Origin: Microcebus murinus
Lineage: Eukaryota; Chordata; Mammalia; Primates; Cheirogaleidae
DNA: 64,000 nt
Assembly: GCF_040939455.1 (NCBI RefSeq)
Contig: NC_134120.1
Location: 56,001,001 to 56,065,000, forward strand
Direction: 5' to 3'
The number at the start of each line of letters is the position of its first letter. Position 1 is the stretch's first letter. The notes beneath the pieces are model-generated. The model was not told where the DNA came from. It saw only the letters and a list, made by a program, of their open reading frames with translations, and ran no database searches. Positions 37,301 to 45,487 of this stretch are shown here, one piece after another. The position numbers and the translations under genes were made by a program.

Positions 37301-37986
37301 CTGCACAGCCAAGGAAACTAGGATTGGAGCAAAAATAGACAACCTATAGAATAGGAAAAAATATTTGCTTTCTATGCATCTGATAAAGGGCTGATAACAA
37401 GAATCTATACAGAACTTAAGAAAATTAATAAGAAACAAATCAAAGAATCCCATCAATAAATGGGCAAAGGACATGAGCAGAAACTTTTCAAAAGAAGACG
37501 AATAATGGCCAGCAAACATATAAAAAAGTGCTCAACATCTCTATCATTAGGAAAATATAAATCAAAACCACAATGAGATATCACCTAACTCCAGTGAGAA
37601 TGGCCTTTATCAAAAAATCTCAAAACAACAAATATTGGCATGGATGTGGAGTGATAGGAATACTCATACACTGCTGGAGGGACTGAAAACTAGTACAATC
37701 TCTATGGAAAGTAGTATGGCGATACCTCAAAGAACTAAAAGTAGAACTACCATTTGATCCAGAAATACCACTACTGGGTATAAGAAAAGATACCTGCACT
37801 CAAATGTTTATCACAGCACAATTCACAATTGCAAAGATGTGGAAACAACTATAGTGCCCATCAATACATGAGTGGATTAATAAAATGTGGTATATGTATA
37901 CCATGGAATACTACTCAACTACAAAAAATAATGGTGATCTAGCACCTCTTATATTATCCTGGATAGAGCTTGAGCCCATCCTTTGA
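34350..37986 (+). pseudogene. L1 ORF2 remnant (endonuclease / reverse transcriptase)
   Basis: ORF2p nicks target DNA and reverse-transcribes the L1 RNA at the nick. The endonuclease domain is visible at about 34400-35050: the motif APNTGAPRYTKQNL, then FNTPLTELDRSSKKK, then [15 protein letters not shown], and a 'tcagaccac' (SDH-type) motif just after a frame change near 35040. The reverse transcriptase domain follows, with [14 protein letters not shown] at about 36210-36250 and the catalytic FADD at 36340-36351. The C-terminal region runs to 'actacaaaaaataatggtga' and a stop at 37984-37986. There are at least five frame breaks or stops, so no full protein can be made. Confidence 0.9.
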
Positions 37987-38639
37987 AGTGAGGTATCACA
38001 AGAATGAAAAAATAAGCACCACATGTACTCACCAGCAAATTGGTACTAACTGATTAACACTAAGGTGCTCACCTGGTAGTAATATTCACTGGATGTCCAT
38101 CAGGTGGAAGGGGTGTGCAGGGAGGGGTAAACTCACAACTAATGGATACAGAGCACATTGTATGGGGAAGGGCATGCTTGAAGCCTTGGCTTGGGCGAAG
38201 CAAAGGCATTATATGTACCCAAAATATTTGTACCCCTATAATATTCTGAAAAAAAAACCAAAAAACTAAAGGAATTGTTGAAATTCAGATAAATGTTTCT
38301 TCACAAGAGATCATTACTATAAGATTCATCTCAAATTTAAAGTAGATTGAATTATTTGTGCTTTTACATATAAGTATTTCAAGCATTTTTAGACACTTTC
38401 TGTTTATTCCTTGCTCTGAAATATGGAAAAATTGGCACAAACTTCTGTCCTTGCATCATTTTTCCTAATATAGCCTGGCTTTTTTAAAGTTGTATTATTA
38501 ACTTTCCATTTTCAAGCTTTATAACATTTCTCTTCTTTTGCCACAATTTCCTAGTCTTTTAGTCTTATTTTTATATTTAAATGGTTTAGAACTCACCAGT
38601 AGTCTTTTTATTCTTTTGCTTTTAGTTGACATGATATGA

Positions 38640-39575
38640 CTGCACACATTTGTGTGATACAGACTGATATTTTCATGCATGTATACAATGTATGGTGATC
38701 AAATCAGTGTAATTAGCGTATCCACACCGAGCACAGTTATCATTTCTTTGTGGAGAGAACATTCAAATCCTCTCTCTAGCTTTTGGAAAGATACAATATA
38801 TTAATGTTGACTTTATTTACCCTATGGCTGCAGTCCCCAACCCCGGGTCCATGGAAAAATTGTTCATGAAACTGGTCTCTGTTGCCAAAAAGGTTGGTGA
38901 CCGCTACCCTCCAGTGCTACAGAACACTAGAACTTACTCCTCCCATCAAGTTGTAACTTTATAACCATTAACCAACCTCTCCCCACGCACACCCTCTACC
39001 AGCCTCCAAAAACCACAGATCTACTCTGCTTCTGTGAGCTCAGCTTGCTTTAGCTCCGACACACGAGGGAGAGTATGTGGTTCTGTGCCTGAATTATTTA
39101 ATTTGCCACAATGTCCTCTGAGCTCATCCATGTCATCACAGATGACAGATTTTATTCTTACATGTGACTGAATAGTGTTCCATTGTGTGTATACACCACA
39201 TTTCATCGTCCGTTCATCTGTTCATTCCATGTCTTGGCCATTGTGAATAGAGCTGCAATAAACATGGGGTGCAGGTATCTCTTCAACAGGCTGATTTCCC
39301 TTCCTTTGGATTAATACCCAGTAGTGGGATTGTTGGATCATATGATAGTTCTATTTTTAGTTTTTTGAGAAAAATCCATGTTTTTCATAACAGCTGCACT
39401 AATTTACATTCCTGGCAGCAGTGTATAGGGAGGAGTTCCTTTTCTCTTCATCCTTGCCAGCATTTGTTACTTTCTGTCTTTTTGATAATGGTCATTTCAA
39501 CGGGAATGAGATGATGCCTCATTGCAGCTTTGGTTTGCATTTCCCTGAAGATTAGTGATATTGAGCATCCCACCA
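38640..39575 (-). mobile_element. Older L1 3' fragment, reverse orientation
   Basis: Sequence such as 'ttgtgaatagagctgcaata' followed by 'aacatggggtgcaggtatct', then 'tttggattaatacccagtagtgggattg', is the reverse complement of the end of mammalian L1 ORF2 and 3' UTR. Another element, described separately, interrupts it at about 38830-38905. Limits are approximate. Confidence 0.8.
38830..38905. mobile_element. Short DNA-transposon remnant within L1
   Basis: 'cagtccccaaccccgggtcc' through 'aaaaaggttggtgaccgct' matches, in inverted form, a common mammalian element whose terminus reads 'cagtccccaacctttttggc'. It interrupts the L1 fragment, so it is younger than that L1. The family is not named. 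Confidence 0.5.
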
Positions 39576-40162
39576 CTAACCTTTGACCACAGTTTTTCTT
39601 TCCTTTTCTTTTTTTAGTTATTTTGATTCTTCCCTTGATTGGCTAAATTTCATCAAGTTTTTCTTTGTCCAAGAAGGACTCATGGATTTCTTGAAGTATT
39701 GCCTGCTTGGCAGCATCTGCCTTTTGTCTTTATGTACAACTTGGCTATGTACAAAACTCTTGGGTGGCACTTATCCCACTCAGAACCTTTTAAATATTGC
39801 TTTGCTGGCTTCTCGCATTGAATATTGCACTGGAGAAATCTGAACCCAACCCAATCATTTCTCTTGTATGTAATGTAGATGTTTTTGCCCGGATGAACAT
39901 ATGAACCTTCCTGTGCCCTTGGAGCACAGTGGTGACTCCAGACTGAGATTGGTGTTGATGATTCTATATCCTTGTGGGAGTGTGTGTGTGTGTGTATGCA
40001 TGTGTGTGCGTGCGTGTGCGCTTGCAGGCACAGGCTGCAGGCAGTGTTTCTACAAGATGTAGAATGAAGTCATTATTTCAGGAATATTTAATCCTTAATG
40101 TACAGTGATGCTTTATGAATCTTTAAATAATGGATTTGTTATTTCTTTTTCTTTGTTTTTTT
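39576..40162. other. Intergenic, nothing recognised; (TG)n patch
   Basis: A/T-rich sequence with a TG/CG-type simple repeat at about 39976-40024 ('gtgtgtgtgtgtgtatgcat', 'gtgcgtgcgtgtgcg'). No gene. Confidence 0.5.
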
Positions 40163-40203
40163 ACCTTTTGAGTCTCACTATGTTGCCAGGGCTAGAGTGC
40201 TGT
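40163..40203 (-). repeat. Alu fragment, left part of the Alu split by the provirus
   Basis: 'ttttgagtctcactatgttg' through 'ctagagtgctgt' is the tail-proximal end of a reverse-oriented Alu. The Alu resumes at 45214 with ctgtggcatcagcctagctc. The shared CTGT (40200-40203 and 45214-45217) is the target duplication of the provirus. Confidence 0.9.
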
Positions 40204-40718
40204 TGACACGGAAAATCTTGGATGCTGGGACGTGGCTGCTTGCCACCTCCCTGTTGCTCCACATCTCTGCGGGGCAGCGCTGTGCGTGGCCAGTTGGAGG
40301 GCACCTGCTGGGGCCGGGCCCAAGGCCTGCCGCCCAGGGCCCCACATGCCACCGTCTGCTTCCGGCCATGCTGCTTCTGTGATCATGATTGGGTAATTTT
40401 TGAATCCCACTGTTTTTGATTGGATGTTAAAGCTTGTTGTTGATTGGATGTTAAAGCTAGATGTTGATTGGTTGCTAAAGCTTGTAGTTGATTGGACGCT
40501 TTTTGAGCCCTACCAAGGGTATAAAAGCAGGAGGACGACAAGGAAGGGCGGGTAGGGAGGGCAGAAGGGTCAGAAGATCAGATTACAGGAAGAGAATTGT
40601 AACACTTGCTGTGCTGAGCCTGCCAGAGGAATAAAGGCTGTTCTCCGACTCTTCCTGTGCCGCTTGGTTCTTTTCCCGGTCAAGAGCTGTAACACTAGCT
40701 GTACACATTGCCACAACA
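40204..40718 (+). repeat. 5' LTR
   Basis: The LTR is 515 bp and runs TGACACGG...CACAACA. U3 contains five GATTGG (inverted CCAAT) boxes and a TATAAAAG box at 40520-40527. R/U5 carries the poly(A) signal AATAAA at 40630-40635. The first ~180 bp of U3 differ much more from the 3' LTR than the last ~330 bp do. Confidence 0.93.
40387..40527 (+). promoter_or_regulatory. U3 promoter: five CCAAT boxes plus TATA box
   Basis: GATTGG (reverse complement CCAATC, the NF-Y core) starts at 40387, 40418, 40442, 40466 and 40490. The last three steps are exactly 24 bp, inside a short tandem repeat (tgattggatgttaaagctt type). TATAAAAG follows at 40520. The 3' LTR repeats the same array before its TATA at 45020. 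NF-Y binding is inferred from the motif. Confidence 0.75.
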
Positions 40719-40721
40719 TTT

Positions 40722-40739
40722 TGGTTCCCTGACTGGGAA
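40722..40739 (+). other. Primer-binding site, tRNA-Glu-like
   Basis: TGGTTCCCTGACTGGGAA begins three bases (TTT) after the 5' LTR. It is complementary to the 3' end of a tRNA-Glu with one mismatch, judged from memory of the tRNA. That would place the provirus with Glu-primed (HERV-E-like) class I elements. Confidence 0.65.
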
Positions 40740-41380
40740 AACTGACTGAGCTGGCTCCTTGAAGCCACCAGGACGGCACCCTTGATGGCAGACGGCACCC
40801 TTGACAGTGGACGGTGCTGAGCAGCATCTCTCTCTTCAGCACCAAGAGCTGTTGGCCAAGGAGCTTGCCAAGGCCTTGCTGAGGAGGGGAAGCAGGGGCA
40901 CTGACGCAGGCCACGCTGCGACAGGCCTCCCTGCAGGGCTGGCCTCCACGGTGCACGGGCAGGAGCAGGAGGCTGATCGGGTGGGTGGTGGGCTGAGCAA
41001 GCTGGTGCGTCAGACCAAGGCCAGGACATTGGACAAGGTAGGGTCCCCGGGACCTGCCCAAGATAGGCCCGTCAGCAGGACGGAAGAGGAGCCTGATCAG
41101 CTCCTGGGGTAGGAGCCCAGTCAGTGGGAAGAGGAGCCTGATCACCCCCTAAGGACAGGGACCCCCCAGGGGAGGGAATGTGTGATGAATGTGAGGGGAA
41201 GGAGCACATTGACGGTGTAGGCACGGTGTCTGTAGCCCACAGCTACAGGGTTTGAGTGGGTCCTAACCTGGGGTTCTGTGGCGACGTCACAACGGTGATT
41301 TGCCAAGGGGAGGAGTCGGAGCAGGGACCAGAGTCCAGGCAGGGACGAGGTTTTGTCAGTGGTATTGGGAACAGGAAAAC
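40740..41380 (+). other. Proviral leader
   Basis: GC-rich untranslated leader between the primer-binding site and gag. A block 'gaggagcctgatca' occurs twice (about 41086 and 41129), a local direct duplication. An open frame of about 100 codons (40801-41112) has no recognised product. Confidence 0.6.
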
Positions 41381-42860
41381 ATGGGAGGGTTTGAATCCAA
41401 GCCAACGGTTTTGGGGCGCATGCTGACAAATTTTAAAACAGGCTTTAAGGGCGGATATGGGGTCACGATGACACCCAACAGATTGAGAACCCTCTGTGAG
41501 CTGGAGTGGCCGACCTTCAGAGTCAGCTGGCCTGCGGGGGGACCCTTGACCTGCCCACTATACGTGCAGTGTGGAGAGTGGTGAATGGGGTTCCGGTTAC
41601 CCAGATCAATTCCCTATATAGATACATGGCTGGAGATTGCTCGAACTATGCCCCATTGGGTTCGGTTCTGCGCTGATGAGGAACAGAGTGGGGTTCTAGT
41701 GGCTGAGAGGGTCCGCGGTCTCAAGACAAAGCCAACACATCAGGGAGACCCGATGGAGGAACTACCACCGCCTTACAACCCACAAGTCACGCCACCCTCC
41801 CGGGCACCCCCCACTGCACCTGAAACCCCGCCATCATCAGTTTCTCCACCGCCGGCCTCTCCACCGCTCGCCCGCCGCGTGCGGTCTGCCCAGCCCTTAC
41901 CCCGGCCTTCCAGATGCCTCTGGGTGAAACGCGAGCTCCGCCGCAGGTTCGGGATGACGGAACCCTCCAGCCGGGGCAACCTGCCCATGCCATCAGCCTT
42001 TCTCCACCACCGACCTACGGGATTGGAAACACCACACCCCGCCCTACTGGGAGAAACCGCAGGCCCTCGCCGACCCCCTGGAGTCTACCTTCCAGACTCG
42101 CCGCCCGCGTGGAAGGTTGCCGGCAACTCCTGCTGGCCCTCTTCAGTGCTGAGGAACGGCGTCGGATCACGGCTGGAACTCGGAAGTGGCTGCAGGAGCG
42201 GGCGCCGCGGGCACCCGGATGTGGAACAGTGGGCACCACGAGGGGCGCCCGAGACCAACCCAGAGTGGGATTTCAACGCAGCAGAGGGACAAGCGGCACT
42301 CGAGCCGTACCGAGAGGCTCTTCTCCAAGGAGTGCGGGAAGGGGCCAAAAAGCCGACCAACACGAACAAGCTTCCTAATTACCCAGAAGCCAGAGGAGCC
42401 ACCCAGTGACTTCTACGAGCGCTCTGTGAGGCATACCGGATAGACACACCTATCGACCCGGAGGCAGCAGAAAACCAGAGAATGGTGAATGCAGCGTTCG
42501 TCCGGCCATCGGCCTCCGACATTGAGAGGAAGCTGCAGAAACTCAAAGGATTTGCAGGCGTGAGTATCATGCAGTTAATAGAGGTGGCCCAGAAGGTGTA
42601 CGTCAACCGGGACCGGGCCGCTCAGAGGGAGAAAGAGCAGAAGATGAAGAAAAAGGCCACCCTCCTGGCCGCTGCCCTCGGTAGACCTGACCCGTCGAAG
42701 TGGCCTGGACCCCCATGAAAGGGGAGAACCAGAGGACGGGCGCCCCTGGAGGGAGACCAGTGTGCCAGTTGCAAGGGGTTGGGCCACTGGAAGAATGAAT
42801 GTCCCCACAAGAGAAGTCACCTGTCGCAAGGAAGGGCCCCATTCAGAACAACCCAACGGC
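41381..42860 (+). pseudogene. Proviral gag remnant (matrix, p12-like, capsid, nucleocapsid)
   Basis: Gag is the structural polyprotein of the virus. The ATG at 41381 opens MGGFESKP, with Gly at position 2 as needed for N-myristoylation. The matrix region is interrupted by an in-frame TGA at 41582-41584 and then continues in the same frame. The late-domain motif PPPY is at 41765-41776, followed by a Pro-rich p12-like stretch. The capsid-coding part shifts between frames from about 42000, with another in-phase TGA at 42407. The end of capsid returns to frame at 42482-42718, with the major-homology-like and charged K/R-E region. One zinc knuckle of the form C-x2-C-x4-H-x4-C lies at 42761-42802. 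Confidence 0.85.
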
Positions 42861-42879
42861 TCCAACTTGGGCTGACTGG

Positions 42880-43038
42880 GTTTCTTCAATCTAGGCCCAT
42901 GGGAACCCACGGTCAAGATGAAAGTAGGGGGCCAACAAATGACATTTGTGGACATTGGAGCAGAACATTCAGTTGTGATAAGACACGAGGTCCTCCACAT
43001 GCCAGACTGTCCGGTGCCTCTCTTGGGATGGGACCTGC
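42880..43038 (+). pseudogene. Proviral protease remnant
   Basis: The aspartic protease cleaves the viral polyproteins and works as a dimer. The active-site region reads FVDIGAEHSVV, with catalytic Asp at 42951-42953. The usual Thr/Ser after Asp is Ile, which should inactivate it. The conserved C-terminal motif PLLGWDLL is present at about 43017-43040. Immediately after it, viral similarity stops and myosin begins. The open frame is 42918-43121. Confidence 0.8.
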
Positions 43039-43760
43039 TGAGCAAGTATGAGGCAGACGTCATTCAGAGGACCGAGCGAGGAGCTGCAGGAGGCCAAGAA
43101 GAAGCTAGCGGAGAAAGATGAGGAGTGCGGTGATCTGAGGTGCAGCCACCAGGGGGCAGTGGAGTCCCTGCAGGCCTCCCTGGATGCTGAGACCCGGGCC
43201 CACAACGAAGCACTGAGGCTCAAGAAGAAGATGGAGGGCAACCTCAATGACCTGGAGCTGCAGCTGGGCCATGCTACCCAGCAGGCCACGGAGGCCCAGG
43301 CGGCCACACGGCTGCTGCAGGCCCAGCTGAAGGAGGAGCAGGCAGGGCGGGATGAGGAGCAGCGGCTGAGCTCTGAGAGCAGGCGCAGGCCCTGGAGCGC
43401 CGGCTGCGCTGCTGGCTTCTGAGCTGGAGGAGCTGCAGGCTGCGCGGGAGCAGGGCGAGCACAGCCGGTGGCTGGCGGAGCAGGAGCTGTTGGAGGCCAC
43501 CGAGCACCTCAACCTCCTGCATTTGCAGAACACAGGCCTCCTAAACCAGAAGAAGAAGCTCGAGGTGGATTTGGCCCACCTGAGTGGGGAGGTGGAGGAG
43601 GCCAAAAAGGCCATCACCGATGCCACCATGATGGCTGAGGAACTGAAGAAGGAGCAGGACACAAGTGCACATGTGGAACGGATGAAGAAGACACTGGAAC
43701 AGACGGTGTGGGAGCTCCAGGCCTGGCTTGAGGCTGAACAGGCTGCCTTAGAGGTGAGAG
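43039..43760 (+). pseudogene. MYH7B: Captured muscle myosin heavy chain rod segment (MYH7B-like)
   Basis: The donor gene encodes a class II muscle myosin heavy chain, whose rod forms an alpha-helical coiled coil in thick filaments. Seen here, in order: [131 protein letters not shown] and [20 protein letters not shown]. These are rod motifs in the right order; the pattern [22 protein letters not shown] and [11 protein letters not shown] fit MYH7B best from memory. There are no introns across a stretch that should span several exons. It is broken by a 4-bp insertion (CGAG) near 43079, a disrupted patch near 43370-43420, and internal deletions. An ordinary processed pseudogene is less likely, because it begins and ends inside the coding region at viral sequence and has no poly(A) tail. 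Confidence 0.85.
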
Positions 43761-43765
43761 GCAGG

Positions 43766-44345
43766 TAGCTAATGACGTACTGGTGCAGACTGTGGGCCCC
43801 TAGCAGAGGCCAGTGGCCTGTCTGACCAAGCGGCTGGACTCGGTAGCGTTGGGATGGCCGCCTTGCCTGCGAGCACTGGCAGCAACTGTCTTGCTGATCA
43901 AGGAGGTAGACGGGCTTGCACTTGGGCAGGGTGTCTGTGTGCAGGTCCTGCACACAGTGGTGGCTTTGGTGAATACATGGGGGCACCGATGGCTTTCCAG
44001 TGGTCAGTTGCTGCAGTGCCAGGGACTGCTATATGGGAACCCATGAGCCACCGTTGAGACTGTCCATACCTTGAACTCTGCCACCTTCCTTCCTACCGGG
44101 CCAGAGCCATGACTGTGCTGAGGCTGTGGAGGAGGTCTGTGCAAGCCGGCCAGACTTGGGGGATGGTCCGTTGCGGCGCCTGACCTGGAGCTCTACACGG
44201 ATGGCAGCAGCTACACCCAGGATGGCAAACAATTGGCTGGCTGCGCAGTCACCACAGGGAGCGAAGTCATCACGTCAGCCCCTCTGCCTCAGGGATGGTC
44301 AGCCAGAGGGCAGAGTTATGGGTGCTCATCCAAGCCCGTAGGTAT
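43766..44345 (+). pseudogene. Proviral pol remnant (RT connection and RNase H)
   Basis: After the myosin segment, retroviral pol resumes with a PVACLTKRLD...GWPPCLRALAA pattern, typical of the RT-connection region. It leads to the RNase H start ELYTDGSSY at 44188-44214 (catalytic Asp at 44200-44202) and on to an RAELWVLIQA-like block at about 44310-44338 in another frame. In-frame stops (for example the TAG at 43801) and frame changes are present. Fingers, palm and most of integrase are missing. Confidence 0.8.
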
Positions 44346-44675
44346 GCCCAAGACATAAAGGCCAATATGTATGGATTGCCCCTAAAGCTGGCTGGAAGCC
44401 AAGGACTGAATGGGACCACTGGCCTGGACTCTCATGGGAATTGGACTCGGGCCCTTCGCCCCAAGAGACTGGACTAACTTCTTGGTAATCCTTTTCTGGG
44501 TTTACATGGGGTGCCTCTGTGCTTCTGGTTGGGGCTCTCTGAGGAAGAATATGCAAACCAATTAGGAATTGTATCCAAGTCAGAGGGCTATGGTAACCAT
44601 GGGGCCCAGCTTGCCCAGTGCAGTTATTAGATTCATAGAGAGGTTGATGCTGCCTTGTAAACTGATAAGGGAATG
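44346..44675 (+). other. Unassigned proviral 3' remnant
   Basis: This lies between the RNase H remnant and the polypurine tract. It should derive from integrase or env, but I do not recognise a domain. Several stops are present. A recognisable env gene is absent. Confidence 0.4.
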
Positions 44676-44687
44676 AAAAGGGGGGAA
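44676..44687 (+). other. Polypurine tract
   Basis: AAAAGGGGGGAA sits directly before the 3' LTR start (TGACATGG at 44688). It is the plus-strand DNA primer site expected at this position in a retrovirus. Confidence 0.85.
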
Positions 44688-45213
44688 TGACATGGAAAAT
44701 GTTGGGTGCCGGGACATGGCCGCTTGCGGCCTCCCCATCACTCCATATCTCCGCCGGCCAGCGCTGCGCGTGGCCAGTTGGAGGGCACACTGCTGGGGCT
44801 GGCGTGCCGCCGGGGTCCTGCGTGCTGGAATGCCTCCGGGCCAGCGTGAGGCTGCCTGCTTCTGGCCGCGCTGCTTGGGTGATCCTGATTGGGTAATTTT
44901 TGAATCCCATTGTTTTTGATTGGATGTTAAAGCTTGTTGCTGATTGGATGTTAAAGCTTGATGTTGATTGGTTGCTAAAGCTTATAGTTGATTGGACGCT
45001 TTTTGAGCCCTACCAAGGGTATAAAAGCAGGAGGAAAACAAGGGGGGGGAGGCAGGGCAGAAGGGTCAGAAGATCAGAATACAGAAAGAGAGCTGTAACA
45101 CTTGCTGTGCTGAGCCTGCCAGAGGAATAAAGGCTGTTCTCCGACTCTTCCTGTGCGGCTCGGTTCTTTCCCCGGTCAAGAGCTGTAGCACGAGCTGTAC
45201 ACATTGCCAAACA
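44688..45213 (+). repeat. 3' LTR
   Basis: The LTR is 526 bp and runs TGACATGG...CCAAACA. It has the same GATTGG array, TATAAAAG at 45020-45027 and AATAAA at 45126-45131. By eye, the part from the first CCAAT box onward differs from the 5' LTR by roughly 6%. The U3 start shows many more changes and indels. Confidence 0.93.
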
Positions 45214-45487
45214 CTGTGGCATCAGCCTAGCTCACAGCAACCTCAAACTCCTGGGCTCAAGCAATCCTCCTGCCTCAGCCTCTTGAGTAGCTGGGACTAC
45301 AGCCATGTACCACCATGCCCGGCTAATTTTTTGTATATATTTTTAGTTGGCCAATTAATTTCTATTTTTAGTAGAGATGGAGTCTTGCTCTTGCTCTGAC
45401 TGGTTTGGGACTCCTGACCTTGGGCTATCCTCCCACCTCCACCTCCCAGAGTGCTAGGATTACAGGGGTGAACCACCACCCTGGGCC
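45214..45487 (-). repeat. Alu fragment, right part of the Alu split by the provirus
   Basis: It continues the reverse Alu from ctgtggcatcagcctagctc to 'aaccaccaccctgggcc' (45487). The linker 'agttggccaattaatttct' is the strepsirrhine form. Together with 40163-40203 it makes one complete Alu. Confidence 0.93.

Larger units (their letters stand above)
31937..38268 (+). mobile_element. Near full-length LINE-1, inactivated
   Basis: L1 is a non-LTR retrotransposon encoding an RNA-binding ORF1 protein and an endonuclease/reverse transcriptase (ORF2). The copy runs from a GC-rich 5' UTR (from about 31.9 kb; the true start is uncertain and may be earlier) through ORF1 and ORF2 remnants. Its 3' UTR ends in an A-rich tail at about 38247-38268. 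The characteristic end 'tatgtacccaaaatatttgt' followed by 'acccctataatattctg' sits just before the tail. Both frames are broken by stops and frameshifts, so it cannot move by itself. No target duplication was found by eye, partly because the 5' edge is unclear. Confidence 0.88.
40204..45213 (+). mobile_element. Defective gammaretrovirus-like provirus carrying host myosin sequence
   Basis: This 5010-bp endogenous provirus has LTRs at both ends that begin TG and end CA, and CTGT is duplicated exactly on each side. A 4-bp duplication is usual for gammaretroviruses. In order it holds: 5' LTR, TTT, primer-binding site resembling tRNA-Glu, leader, gag with matrix and PPPY motif, broken capsid, CCHC zinc knuckle, protease, host myosin heavy-chain segment, RT-connection/RNase H remnant, an unassigned 0.3 kb, polypurine tract and 3' LTR. 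Most of RT, integrase and recognisable env are missing. Stops and frameshifts occur in every gene. It is a dead copy with no capacity to replicate. Confidence 0.93.

Noticed and set aside
34027..37349. L1 open frames as active proteins
   Set aside because: ORF1 and ORF2 are each split over several frames with stops, so the element is inactive.
43039..43760. Exon(s) of a functional myosin gene
   Set aside because: No splice sites border the segment, it is frameshifted and internally deleted, and viral sequence lies on both sides.
43039..43760. Ordinary L1-made processed pseudogene inserted into the provirus
   Set aside because: There is no poly(A) tail and no visible target duplication, both ends are inside the coding region, and viral RT is missing exactly here. 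Retroviral capture fits better, though an alignment is needed to exclude the alternative.
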